This document shows positions 22,862 through 34,042 of a stretch of DNA of 64,000 nucleotides, piece after piece. The DNA is from Mermis nigrescens (Eukaryota; Nematoda; Enoplea; Mermithida; Mermithidae). Positions within the stretch are counted from its first letter, which is position 1. Each line of letters begins with the position of its first letter. A program made the position numbers and the translations under genes. The notes under the pieces are model-generated. The model was not told the origin of the DNA. It did no database searches and worked only from the letters and a program-made list of their open reading frames with translations. Location: positions 1-64,000 of the forward strand of contig JAVLUZ010000821.1 in assembly GCA_036768485.1 (NCBI GenBank). The letters are read 5' to 3'.

Positions 22862-22969
22862 GATATGCGGGTCGGGTCGGGCAGGTAACTTTGCGGGTCG
22901 GGTCGAGCGGGTTGGCGGTTACGCGGGTCGGGTTCGGGTCAAAAGGTCCAACCCGATTTTCATCTCTAA
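22862..22969 (-). repeat. Solo terminal segment of a hAT-like element with GCGGGTCGGG array
   Basis: The block of GCGGGTCGGG units ends in ...CCCGATTTTCATCTCTA, whose reverse complement starts TAGAGATG, like the complete hAT-like element at 61406. No partner end is visible, so this is a truncated remnant. Confidence 0.5.
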
Positions 22970-22974
22970 CTTAG

Positions 22975-24700
22975 GTCGACATAAGTATAATTGCTTAGGT
23001 TGACTTATAGACGTTTGTGCAAACATTCGCATTAATTTGAATTTTTACGTTTAAAAAAGATTTTCAAGGAAAATAAGTAGCATATTTATCATCAGCATAT
23101 CTGAAATGGCATAAGAAAATTTTTTAGTGAATAATTATAAGAACAGGAATTTCATGTAAATCACAAAAAGCACGAATTCAGCGGTAAAATTCGGAATATT
23201 CGGGAAACAATGGACAGGTTTCAATCAGGCTTGTTTTCCGTGCCTTATTTTAACGATTTCAGCGTGTTTCGCAAAAAATCCGGACTTTCTAAACCTATTT
23301 TTACGGATTTCTGACGAAACCCATATTCTGCATTTACTCCCCGGCTGTCCAGACAGACAGACAACTAACGATGATTTGTATTTGTGTCCTAATTTTTGCT
23401 GTTCTATTGAAATGTAGGATTACGTATTTTTGAAGTAGAGTACCTAATCAATTTCTAGCTGGAAAATATTTATCGTTTTACTTATTTGTAGGACAATGAT
23501 TACTTGACACCTTTGCAGCTAACACAGCATCAGAAATGATAATGCGCTAGCCACAATTTAATCTGACAACAAATTCCACTGTGTTTTTGAATTGAATTAA
23601 TAAACATGAAGAAGCTAATTTTGTTTTCAAATAAGAGAAAACTGTGCAAAATTGTCACAAAGTGTGCTAGAAATCGTAAAAAATGGAAGAAATGAATGCA
23701 TAATGTTTTACGTCCCTCAAAGAATGAGTTTGAAGGATTTAAATCGTGCGCTTGAGGCTAAATTAACACTTAGTATGAGACTCGGCGTGAAGCGCCGGAA
23801 TTTTTTGGGATTTTTGCTCGAAAATACGTTGAAAAGCCTTAAAATTACGATGCTTCTTGTCAAAAAATATCTTTTTATCCGTTAGCACATCGTGCTAATG
23901 GCCGGAATTTTCATATAGCACGGGGCGACGTTCATTATCGTGGTGCTAGAAAAAAACCGTGGGTCTAAGTATTACGAATTATACGTTGGTGTCTTTATAA
24001 CAAAAAAATTGACAAGTTCAGAGAGGAATATAAATTCAAAAATTGCAGTAAATCTGCAAGTTTTGTAAAGAAATTGAACATCTAAACTGATTCTTAACAA
24101 TTTTTGACGGAATCCATGTGACTGCAACCTAAGCCGAAAGCTCAAAGACATAAATCATGAATATACGGCTAATATAATTTGTGTTGTTCAGCATAAAGAC
24201 GTGCGATCCCGATATTTTTTCTTTGTTGCTAGCGATAGAACCCACGTCGATTGTTAATCAGAATTATTGTCTATAATCCTCTTAGCCTATTTGACAAGGT
24301 CTCTTATTCTACGTTAATTCACACCCAAATTATTTTACACATTTATGATTCGATCGTTGAATAGAAGTACGGTAGATTTCAATGACCTGATACAGGTATG
24401 TTTTAGACCTATATGTGTTTCGAAACGGTTTTATCAAGAATAATACTTAAATTCAATTTCGGTAAATAAATACATCAGATAAAGTAATATCCTTTTACAC
24501 CAAAAATTCAACTTAAATCATATTTTACTAATGTATATGAATTCGAAATACATATTGTAGTACTGTATTACTTTACAATATTCTTTGTACAGGACAATCA
24601 TAATTTCTAATACGTTTTATTATTTTCTAAAAAAAATAATCATGAGTGAGACATATTATTAATTGTTTAAAAATATGATAATGTTCTTGAATCATACTGT
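22975..24700. other. Gene-free AT-rich stretch
   Basis: No supported gene. A GGCGTGAAGCGCCGG palindrome occurs at 23783, probably in a repeat remnant. The TTAGGTCGACATAAG and TTAGGTTGAC motifs at 22970-23010 resemble the 20-bp array of family J. Confidence 0.35.
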
Positions 24701-24735
24701 TGTCCATAATTAATATTTTTATTCATTATATTCAG

Positions 24736-24902
24736 AATGATTTGGGGACGTCGCGAGTAGTCGAGTTGAATTCGAACGTTTTTATGAACTTTGACGAAAT
24801 GGAAAACGAAGCATGGCAGAAGTCCTTACATGAAATTGATGTAGAAATAGAAAAGATTTACAAGCCACCCACTGAATTGCAAGTAGCTCCAATTTCGAAT
24901 AC
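24736..24902 (+). CDS. Candidate internal coding exon, host gene of unknown function
   Basis: A 167-bp open segment lies between an acceptor (ATTATATTCAG) and a strong donor (GTGAGTGAAG). It encodes about 55 residues, acidic and hydrophilic, including MNFDEMENEAWQKSLHEID and a KIYKPPTELQ segment. Phase is 0 at the start and 2 at the end, and the frame closes (TGA) right after the donor. Base composition is more balanced than the surroundings and no repeat family overlaps it. No partner exon with matching phases is certain. I do not recognise the protein. Confidence 0.5.
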
Positions 24903-25013
24903 GTGAGTGAAGTGTAAATTTTTAGTTTGATAATTGTACGTGATAACGATAAAAGGATTCAAAGTTTCTAATAATAGAAATAATTAAAAATATCGATGAT
25001 CACTCTGGGCAAT

Positions 25014-25078
25014 GCCCCATGTCGGCCCATCACCGTGACGGGCCCAACCGAAAGTTGGACGGGGCGAAGGAGTCATTT
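25014..25078. other. GC-rich, hairpin-rich island
   Basis: About 65 bases of high GC stand in AT-rich intron-like sequence. Possible stems are CCAAC/GTTGG around CGAAA and GCCC/GGGC around a TCACCGTGA palindrome. Function unknown; it lies about 110 bases after the donor of the exon at 24736. Confidence 0.4.
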
Positions 25079-25283
25079 GACATCTAGAGTTTTCTCAGTT
25101 TTTATTTTCATCTTCCTTAAACTAGTGCGCAACTACGATAAGATAGACTTTTAGTAGTAGTATTCCTGTAATGTTACGTATTATTGAATACAATTATTAA
25201 AAAATTAATTTTTTTGAAACCTGTATTCTCTACATTTTCAGTTGCCATTTTTCTTTTCATTCTTTGCGTTTCTCGGTTGTTAC

Positions 25284-25505
25284 CATAGGTGGGTGGGCGG
25301 TTCCGAAGTTCTGGGGGAGTGCGAAAATTTTTCAAAGTCAGATTTTTGGCCTTAAAAACGGTGTTATGGCGAAAAACACCATTTTTGAACGTCTCACGTC
25401 GAGCTCTACCGATTGGCATAATAAAAAACAGAAAAAATTGAAAAAAGTTTTAAAAAATGAAATTCTGGGGGATGCATATCCCCAAACCTCCCACGTCCAG
25501 GTATG
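25284..25505 (+). mobile_element. hAT-like MITE, family B, exact 8-bp TSD
   Basis: GTTGTTAC flanks it at 25276-25283 and 25506-25513. Ends CATAGGTGGG and TCCAGGTATG. Subfamily B differs from A by a TCGAGCTCTACCGATTGGCAT core. Confidence 0.88.
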
Positions 25506-25852
25506 GTTGTTACTCAATTTGTTGTGCACTTTTTGAAATCCCGATGTAATGTGTTATACACCACTTTAAAAGTCATTATATACCATTATGGCGTAAATAG
25601 TATAATATTGTTCTGTCTGAATATTCAGAACTCCTTGCTATTCCGGAAATACAAACCTTGTGTTGCCTTAGGCCCCACGATCTCACAAGATCAACTATGG
25701 ACCAGGCCATTTTCGTAGTAGCTTTTAAACTTTGCAAATTTGTGCATCCAGTATGTAAACTTTCATTCAATTATTTATTATCACCCGCTTAATTAGCAAA
25801 TCGAAGAAAGTTTTGATTTAAAATAGTTGTCTATTACATAGAACATGATATC

Positions 25853-26350
25853 GGCAACGGGCCCTATATCCAGGATAGGGCCAAGGTGAAGAGCGGACCC
25901 AACATAAAATGGTCTATATCTGGGGAACATAGTCTCCCAAGGTCGAAAGTCCAGGGGGGTGAAATCCCAAAATTTAGGACCACTAAATTGAGAGTATAGC
26001 CTTTTTGCAGGTCAAATAAAAATCATGACTGAAACTTCCTATATAGAATGTTCTAATGTGAAAAATTGCATTTTAACTACTTTTGGTCCCATTCTGGCTA
26101 ATTTCGTCACTCTTGTAAGTAAAAAATATGAGAATTCATTGAAAATTTTGGCTTTTCAGATCATTTTAAGTTCATTCCAGGTATTTTATGGGTAGACAAA
26201 ACAGAAATGTATTAGTCAGCGCGAAGCGCCGAAAAAATTTCAATATCTTCGCTGCTTTTGTACCCAAAAATCACGCAGAAAAGGTTCGATAGCTCAAAAA
26301 TCGTCCGACAGTGCTTCAAGTCTCGGACCCTGAGGTGGGGTTAATACCCT
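25853..26350 (+). repeat. Family-D repeat copy
   Basis: Starts near GGGCCCTATATCCAGGATAGGG and ends in a C-rich ACCCTCCCTCACCCTCCC block after ATCGTCCGACAGTGC. The GCGAAGCGCCG palindrome is at 26221. The same order is seen at 27210 and 63320. Confidence 0.5.
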
Positions 26351-26359
26351 CCCTCACCC

Positions 26360-26670
26360 TCCCCCACTATTGGAATGTGTGCTGGGGAAAGTCGCCGATA
26401 TAGCTCGCGAAAGCCGCATTTTTCAGCGTTTCTCGACATGCTCTATGCACTAAGATAATAAAATTCGAACTTAAAGAAAATTTTTTCCACTTGAAAAGCG
26501 ATATAAAAATATGTCATTTATGGTGGCGCTTGAGTTAGAATGGTGGAAAAATTTGAAGTTGTACGGCAAATACGTTCGATTTTTTCGATCTTTGCGTGGA
26601 TTATCTTGCCTTTGAAACTTTTTTTACGGCTTGCCGGGGCAGTCGCTCCCGCGCCTCCTCCCCTTGATAC
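26360..26670 (+). repeat. Family-K repeat copy
   Basis: Shares GATATAGCTCGC, TTTTTCAGCGTTTCTCGACATGC, AAAATTTGAAG and the terminal 'ttttacggcttgccgggg...cgcctcc' with copies at 54280, 59790 and 62262. Confidence 0.5.
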
Positions 26671-27209
26671 AACTTTGTCGGCAACATAATCTATGTTACA
26701 ATGTTTTTAGTAATTTTTGTTGTTTTCCTCCCCTTAATTCTGCCTAAGCCCTGATTAAATCTCGTTTCTTTTGCTTATTTACTTATGCAGACCCATACCT
26801 ATCATTGGGACTAACGGGTGTAAACCATTCATGGGCAGCATGGAAATTTTGGGCTGTCCAAACCGGATAAGTACAAGAAATGAGGAAAAAGTCTAATTTT
26901 AATGGTCAAAGGGCAATTATCGATTTTTGAGACAGTACGCCAGGTTCTCGGCGGTAGAATCTTGACCTCCTCAGTCATACCTATATTCATGTGAAATATA
27001 GATACAGTATCAAATCGTCTATATCTTGGCAAGTTCATTGGGGCAAACCGAGAAACTCATATTTTTATACGTTCTATTCTTTGTTTTATCCATTTAGATA
27101 ATAAAATTCAATTTTTCTCGCAAAACTTCTTATATAGTTCTTGCTATAAAAAACCTCAGTTTTTTTATCCGTGACTTAGGCAAATTATAGGAATATTATA
27201 GATTATAAT

Positions 27210-27612
27210 CATAGGTGCACAAGGTCCGGGTCGGCAGGGGGTTAAATCTCAGAAATCCAAAAAACAGTAAATTTTCAAAATGTTTTTGCTGCTTAAACGA
27301 CCAAAGTGGTCAAAATAGCCTATAAAACGTCTTTTAGGGGTAATTTCGCATTTTTAAAGCATTATCACTTCATTTTGACTATATTTCATGACTTACTGCA
27401 CCAAGAATGCAGAAATTGATTAATTTTTGATGATTTCTGGATAAAAAGTACATAAAAGTACTAATCCGGCTCGAAGCGCAAGAAAAATTTGACATTTTCA
27501 CTAATTTTTATGTCAATAATGATGCAGAACAAGACCAATTCACTCAAAATCGCCGGACAGTACCTGTCTAGCTGACATCTCAGCGACTAATACCGCCCTC
27601 ACTTCCCTATGT
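27210..27612 (+). mobile_element. Family-D element
   Basis: Runs from CATAGGTGCACAAGGTCC to CCCTATGTGCATGTGTG, ends that look like a hAT-type inverted repeat. The flanks match at only 5 of 8. Contains GTACTAATCCGGCTCGAAGCGC and ATCGCCGGACAGTACCTGTC, both shared with 63320-63710. Confidence 0.5.
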
Positions 27613-28079
27613 GCATGTGTGAAAATCATTCTGATTGATTGATCTGTAGTGCAGCAGTTGGTCTAAAGACGATTTTAAAATATCATATGCCTGTTCCAAG
27701 TCAAAACAGTGATCAATTTTTTACTTTTACGTAACATAAGGTTAGTCGGTTCAGTGGGATGGTCGGTATTGCAGCGGTACTTCAAAAACAGTTTAAAAGT
27801 CTCACCTTTCTTCTAAGATTATATTTCGTTATCGAAAACAGCATATGAAAAGCCTGAGCCCGTTTGAATTCCACACAATGATCAATTTTTCATCTCTATG
27901 AAGCACCAAAAATTGTGGGGTCCGAATTGCGCAATATCCAAAAATACAAAAATTACTCTGTTGTGTCCAGCTTATGATAAACTTTCATCAGAAAAAATTA
28001 TTGGATTAAACGTACATAAGTATTCCAATTGGCATATTTCTGTTCACTTATTATGTTATGTTCTTTTAATCGAATTCAG

Positions 28080-28366
28080 ATTATGGTTATCGGGGAAGAA
28101 GTTACGCTTGTACGATACGGCACGATGTTCAATTAATGTTGTTACAAAAAGGGCGAAACGGTCGCAGCATCCATAAAGAACTGACTTCTGATAAACGTGT
28201 CGAAATAAAAGTTTTCAACAAAGATTATTATCGTGCATCGCCGAAAGAATTTTGTACTGTTATGTTTCGACATACAAATGAAGAGAGCAAAAAATATCAT
28301 CCGGTTCCTTTGCGCGATTGTTTCCTCAAAATGGTTGCAGCTTTGTCCGCTGATTTAGATTATTGA
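28080..28366 (+). CDS. Candidate terminal coding exon, host gene of unknown function
   Basis: After an acceptor (TTAATCGAATTCAG) a frame opens for about 94 residues to a TGA at 28364-28366. The Met at 28136 is internal. The product is basic and hydrophilic, with segments YGYRGRSYAC, KRVEIKVFNKDYYR, FCTVMFRHTNEESKKYHPVP and a C terminus rich in Leu/Ala/Asp. A possible poly(A) signal AATAAA lies at about 28474. The preceding intron would be phase 1, so it does not join directly to the exon at 24736. I do not recognise the family. Confidence 0.5.
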
Positions 28367-28369
28367 TCT

Positions 28370-29289
28370 TTTGTTTTGTATGTTATTGACTAATTGCTTC
28401 GTTGATTACGATTACAGCAATTATCCGTATTTTTGGCTCTGAATCATGTATTCCGTACTAACAGCACACTCAAAATAAATCAATTAGTGTAATACCGATA
28501 GTTTAATGCTATTTATAAATTATTTCAATGTACTGCGGTACCACTGATTATACCGCTTGATCCATTCGGCGCTTCTCTTTATGGAAATAGAGAATTGATC
28601 AGTGACTCAAATCAAAATGACTGGTATTCTTAACTCTTTTTACCTGCGAAAATACCACTGGCGGGTTTGAAGCAGGGGCGGAGGCTGCCCCTGTCGTCAA
28701 ATGGTTTTCAGGCTCAATGAAGATCAGATGTGTATTCTGGATGATTTTAGCCATTTTTATCATCTTTTTTCAATTTTTTCCGGTGTTTCCAGATAGTACT
28801 TTACCGACATTTGATTGACTCTTGTAGTTCAAAAACTAAAATTAAGGCCAGAAGTGTAGTTCTAGTGACTGTCGGCAAATTTCGAAAATACAAAGTGAGA
28901 TCAATTTTACTTCCATTGTGAAATCTTAATGTAGTTTATTGTTAATCGTATTACTGTAGTAAATTTGCCCTACATATGTTATTCATTTTATGTTTCTCTA
29001 CTTGTCGCTCTGTTGCACTTCAAACATCGGTCGTTAGATTTGAGTTAACACTTTTTGTTTGTTTTGAATTCGTGTTTTATGCAACTCGCGTGTTAGGTGT
29101 AACAATATGTATGCTCATGGCTTAAATATGATCATTTAACATTGCACTAACGTCGTTATTTTCCGTGTAAACTAATTTGAATTGTACGTACACTGGCGCT
29201 GAGTTCATCGCACTCCCCAGATAGCCAAATATCCAAATAGAACGGAAAGATCCAACAAGACCTCCTCCAAAATTTCATTTTAATGCACA
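28370..29289. other. Gene-free stretch
   Basis: No supported gene. A short C/G-rich remnant at 28665-28690 and GACTTTTTGAC-like text at 28790-28830 hint at a family-H fragment. Confidence 0.35.
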
Positions 29290-29547
29290 TGTTATGATGT
29301 ACGAGGGAGATTATTTCTTAAATAGCAATTAGCTTCAAAACGGTATCCATTTTGATAATACGTTTTTCTTAATCTCGTAAACGAGATAGTCAAAAGTCGG
29401 AAACTAGTTGGAAAAATGCTCAAAGAGCACTGGAAAGTTATATGTTTTTGTTCTTTTAAAGAGTCAAAAGTGGAGCACAAGCTGTCAAAACTTTGTTGAT
29501 ACCCACAATGAAAATCGAAATGACTGAGGCATCTTGATATTCACCCA
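29290..29547 (-). repeat. Family-L dispersed repeat, left part of an interrupted copy
   Basis: AAAGAGTCAAAAGTGGAGCACAAGCTG...GGGTATCAAC (read as reverse complement) through GATATTCACCCA matches 35090-35262 in opposite orientation. The copy resumes at 32785 with TAAGCAAACATATCTCCGCC, so it was split by the 3.2-kb element. Confidence 0.75.
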
Positions 29548-30410
29548 CGTTATGTGTGCTTGCAATGCTTACGAATAAGATCTTATAGAAATGCTTGTTA
29601 GTTTTCTTGCAAGATGCTGTACCTTTTGCTTGTCATGTGCTTACTTGCCAACTTACAGGAAAACGTAATTCTTACAAGCAAACTTACAAGAAATTTTGAA
29701 TCTTATTGAAATGCTTGTAAGACCTTGCTTATCCGAATCTTACAAGAATTTCTATCTTGCAAGCATACTTATAATTTTGCTTGCAAGTGCTTGCCCTACA
29801 AGCAGTTCTACAAGATCCCAGCTGACTGCTTATAAAAACGTGCAAGCATCTTATAAGCATATTCTTGCATGTGCTTAGAAGCACATGCAATGCTGATCAA
29901 AAAAGTTTTGGCAGCCGGTCTTAGTTACAGTGCACTGAGCACAACCACCAAATACACATCTACATCTGCATTATTGTGCAAGATGCTCCAAGTCAGGCAT
30001 GCGTGCGCTGCTTGATAATCGTGATATTTTGAATTTACTTAATATGAACTTGAAACATAATCTTCACGGGTTTAATAGCAAAGAGAAGTGCTTATAAGCA
30101 AGTATAAGATTTTTTTAAAAATTGCCCAAAATTTGACAACATCAACTTGGTTGTGCATAATTATAAGCGTCTAAAGTTTAAATCTTGTTTATGTATGTAG
30201 GTATGTCCCTCACAGCTTCAAGATAAACATGGGGGCAGCTATATACATAGGTGGACAAAAAACAATTTGGGCTTATATGTCAAATTTTCTTTGAATTTCA
30301 TTGTAATATACCTACAATATATCTCCATTTATATTTTGTTTTTTTTGGAAATCAAAACCATAGGCTGAATTTCTTCATTTCAGACATATGACCAAAAGCA
30401 GCATCAGCAC

Positions 30411-30665
30411 GACTGTAGGTAGGCGGCTTCAAAGTTCTGGGGGTGCAAAATTTTTTAAAGTCAAATATTGGCTTTAAAAATGGTACTATGGCAAAGTAAA
30501 CACCATTTTGAACATTCCTCGTCAACCATTGGCATCAAAAAATCATGAAAAAAGCAAAAAATTCAAAAATTGAAATTTTGGCGGTATTGCTGGGTATTTT
30601 TATTTTCATGTTAGGCATTTTGCTTTCTGGGGGTGCATACCACATGTGGGCGGGGTGGGGGGTAA
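30411..30665 (+). mobile_element. hAT-like MITE, family B, degenerate
   Basis: TAGGCGGCTTCAAAGTTCTGG start, AAATATTGGCTTTAAAAATGG and CATTGGCATCAAAAAATC core. No clear TSD. Confidence 0.6.
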
Positions 30666-30715
30666 GCATCCCCAGATGGCCAAATGCATAACAAGAAAAT
30701 GGAAATAATCAACAA

Positions 30716-30978
30716 CATAGGTGGGCGGCTCCAAAGGTCTGGGGGGGGTGCAAAATTTTTTTAAAGTCAAATATTGGCCTTAAAAATGGTGCTATGGCGA
30801 AAAAACACCATTTTTGAACGGTTCTCGTCGAGCTCTATCGATTGGCATAAAAAAACTCGAAAAAAGCAAAAAAATTCCAAAAACTGAAATTCTGGGGGGA
30901 TTGTTGGGTATTTGCCATTTCTTGTTGGGTACTTGCCTTCTGGGGGATGCATACCCCAAACCCCCGCGCCCAGGTAAG
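30716..30978 (+). mobile_element. hAT-like MITE, family B
   Basis: Ends CATAGGTGGGC and GCCCAGGTAAG. Flanks ATCAACAA and CCCAACAA match at 6 of 8. Same interior as the 25284 copy. Confidence 0.7.
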
Positions 30979-31192
30979 CCCAACAATACCCCACAGTTCA
31001 TTTTTGAAAAATTTTATGTTTTTTTGGATTTTTTGATGCCAATCGATATAGCTCGACGAGAAACGTTCAAAAATGGTGTATTTCATCATAGCACCATTTT
31101 TAGGCCAATATTCGACTCTCAAAAAATTTTGAATTCCCCAGAACTTTGGAGCTGCCCACTTATGGTGCATGCCCCCAAACCCCCCACGCCCA
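30979..31192 (-). repeat. Family-B MITE copy in opposite orientation
   Basis: TTTGATGCCAATCGATATAGCTCGACGAGAAACG and GGAGCTGCCCACTTATGG identify the family. It abuts the previous copy tail to tail and is followed by another C-rich family end, so it is a composite. Confidence 0.6.
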
Positions 31193-31974
31193 GGAATGAT
31201 CACCACCACGATTATTGTGTGTATTCATAAAAAGCTATTTCTGACGTGAAAATGCGAATTTCGGACCAAAAACGGCAGCAACCCAGCACATTTTATTTAG
31301 TCCTTATAAAGTTTTCAAAAATTTCCGATAGCTGAAGGTTGGCTAAGACTTTCAACGTCTTACAAGATTTTGGATTGCTGAATAAAACTATAAGCGTTTA
31401 ATTATTTTTGTAAGAATTTTGGCCTGTTTTCATGACTTATAAGCACGATTGGCTCAGCGTGTTTATGTATACAATTATAGCCTTCCTTGAAAAAAGCCGA
31501 GGAGGATGAATAATACACATTAAATAACCTTATGAGGAGACTGGCAGGTGCACCACTTGCTTTAGCAATATTTTCTGCATCACTGGAGTTGCTTAGCAGT
31601 AACTAGTACGCTTGTGAAAATTTCAATAGACTCATTTTATTTAATTGACTTAATTTTAATTCAATTTTATTAAATTTCCGTTTAACCATTTTTGTGGCCT
31701 TACGCATGCGGATTAATTGAATTCAAGAGAAAACCATAAAGTTAAAGTAATCAGACTCTGTACCTACAAGAATTTGACTTCATTCCAAATCATTTCTGGT
31801 CAGTCTGATAAAACGTCACTGTAAATCCGTAGATATATTTAAAACTTATCTTGCTCTTCTGCTTGTCAGTGCTTGCAAGCAGAAACAAGCAAAAAAGTTG
31901 TCTTGCGATAATGCATACTATGACCTATAAGTTTGCTTATTCATGCTTGTAAGCAACAAGAAAAATCTTTAAAA

Positions 31975-32073
31975 AATCAATTTTTGGAGAACTGTTGAGT
32001 ATTTACACTTTCGTGTTGGGTATTTGGCCTTCTGGGGTGCATACCTACACCAAACCCCCACACCCAGGTTAGC
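31975..32073 (+). repeat. Right-end fragment of a family-B MITE
   Basis: GGGTATTTGGCCTTCTGGGGTGCATACC and CCCACACCCAGGT match the right end only. Confidence 0.55.
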
Positions 32074-32877
32074 AAGGCCGGCCTCGTGAGTCAGCCGGCC
32101 TGTTTCGCTCAGTAATCGAGCTTCTTGAAGGACAAATTCCCTAAAAAAGTATTACAATGACTAATGACTTGTAGATTAAAGTTGATTCACATTTTTATGC
32201 TCTTTTGCGAAAAGATATTTTCAATCATCTTCAATTTTTTTGTCATTTTTTCATCTTTTCAGTCACTTTCATTATACTGATAATATTACCGTTTTTACAG
32301 CATGACGTGCCTAGGTAGGTACATATATGTATCTTATAAGACAGCTTGTATTATCTTATAAATGAATCGTGTCTTGCTTGTCATGTCACAAGCACACTTA
32401 AGCAATCATGCAAGTCATCTTGCAATAAGGCATACAAGAACGTAATTTGCTTGCTCATGCTTGTCTGTAATACGCAGACGTAACTTTCTTACAAGACGGC
32501 TTTTTGCTTACGCTGTCCTACAATCCTGCTTGTCTTTAATTCTTGTCCTGCTTATGACTGTGCGTGTAAGCAAAAAGCAAAGGCTGGCAAGAATGTAAGA
32601 TAGTATATGCCATCTTATAAGAATTTTATGTATTGTAAGACTGCTTGCAAGCAGTAACGTTTTCTTATAAAATCTTGCAACAACATAAGCATCCGGAGGA
32701 AGAAAAATAAGATTTCTAAGAATCTTATAAGAATTCACCCGCTACTTATCAAGATGTAATAAGCAACATAACGTAGGGCACCCATAAGCAAACATATCTC
32801 CGCCTCTTCTTCGTATGCCATGTAACAATGGCCAAATCGTGTAGTTATGTACCTATATGTAAGAGTCTCACAAAACT

Positions 32878-33311
32878 AGGCAGACCCAAAGATCCTGATC
32901 AGTGTTCGGTCGCTTTCGCGGGCCGAACCAGCGCTCCAAACAAAAACGAGATCGGCTGTAGTTCCTTATGCCCAACCGGAAAGCATAAACTAACGGGTCA
33001 ACTGCCCGACTGCAGCGCCGTTCAGAAATGAGCGGCGTGCAATACCGATCGAATGCAACACCGACAGAGCAACAGCAACGGGCTCTGCCGATTGGTGAGC
33101 ATAGGCGCCCGCAGTTGAGCGTGAGTAGGCTATGCCCGGCTATAGCCCGTCTCAGCTCGTCATTGAGCTTGCCTGGCGAGCATGGTAGGCATACCGCTAT
33201 AGCCTGTCTCATGCTCGTCATCGACTTTAATGCCTGTTGGGGTATTAACTTCCCGTCATAGGCGTTTGAACCGGAGTTACATTAGAGGCGTGTAACTACC
33301 GACAGCAGTTA
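32878..33311. repeat. GC-richer dispersed repeat or LTR-like remnant
   Basis: A GC-rich block starts near AGTGTTCGGTCGCTTTCGCGG, similar to 9760-9790, and ends TAGAGGCGTGTAACTACCGAC, reminiscent of the Ty3 LTR start. Repeated 'gagcttgcctggcgagcat' and 'tagcc(c/t)gtctca' motifs are present. It could be an LTR remnant; this is inference. Confidence 0.35.
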
Positions 33312-33319
33312 CATACACG

Positions 33320-33483
33320 CAGGCACGTAGCTGGCCCTCCTATTTTGGGGGGGACCAACACCAATTTGGGGGGGTCTAAGCCAGAAATAGCACAAAATAA
33401 CGTGTGAAAAAAACCAATTTTTCCGTTTTTTCTGTATTTTGGGGGGTCCGGACCCCCCCATTCCCCCCACAGCTACGTCCCTG
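33320..33483. mobile_element. 164-bp hAT-like MITE
   Basis: Ends CAGGCACGTAGCTG and CAGCTACGTCCCTG are inverted repeats with one mismatch. Flanks CATACACG and CATATAGG match at 6 of 8. Interior dominated by G and C runs. Confidence 0.7.
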
Positions 33484-33589
33484 CATATAGGTACATGAAT
33501 CAGTTTTGTAAATTTTAAACTTGAATCGCGAATATTGTAATGGCCAAACTTGTCCGTTGATTGGGACGAGTAGCAGATTTCACGAACTT

Positions 33590-34034
33590 GCATGGAAATC
33601 AATTTCCAGCGATCTAAACGAGCAGTTACAAAAGTAGTTTCCACGCAGATTAGTGTAATGCAACTTTGCACAGTAAAACTTCATATATTTCATTTCTTTG
33701 CGGACAGTATCGCCATTGTTGCTTCACGTTTTTGTAGTCGATTTTGCATCAAAGCGTCTAAAGAACTACTGCCCATGCACGAGGTATGCTGAAATAGACT
33801 AGAGGCTTTCTGTAGTGAAGAAAATGAGACTTTGTGGCTTAGATAAAATGAAAATTCGGATTTGTTTTCAAGTCACTCGAAATTCTTTTAATCCTGATTT
33901 AGTGTTTACAATCATGAAGAAAAAAATTCAATCAAAATTGATAAAGACACAATCAAAAAGCTTAGTTTTAAAAACACGTTTCTTTGTCAGAATATAAGTC
34001 AATAATAAATCATTCTTCCCTTGGAAACCATTTA
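33590..34034. other. Gene-free stretch with a dispersed repeat fragment
   Basis: 33720-33815 resembles 22715-22800 and, inverted, 34375-34560. Nothing else recognised. Confidence 0.35.
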
Positions 34035-34042
34035 ATTGTGAC

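Larger units (their letters stand above)
29548..32773. mobile_element. 3.2-kb non-autonomous element with CTTGCAAG/CTTATAAG subterminal arrays
   Basis: It is inserted in a family-L repeat whose uninterrupted sequence at about 35090-35130 supplies the empty site. Ends CGTTATGTGTGCTT and AAGCAACATAACG form an imperfect inverted repeat. CACCCA borders both sides (29542-29547 and 32779-32784), with five extra bases on the right. Both 350-450-bp ends are packed with CTTGCAAG, CTTGTAAG and CTTATAAG palindromes. The interior holds nested B-type MITEs and no transposase that I can recognise. Confidence 0.75.

Noticed and set aside
25014..25078. Hammerhead or HDV-like ribozyme
   Set aside because: No CTGATGA and paired GAAA core, and the HDV double pseudoknot cannot be completed by eye.
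26783..26809. 27-bp micro-exon after TTACTTATGCAG
   Set aside because: Phase would fit after 24902, but the sequence is too short to judge and runs into a MITE-like end.
29696..29878. 60-residue ORF near 29.7 kb
   Set aside because: Lies in the CTTGCAAG/CTTATAAG array of the 3.2-kb element.
30814..31230. Overlapping 138- and 124-residue ORFs on opposite strands
   Set aside because: Both are products of two tail-to-tail MITE copies.
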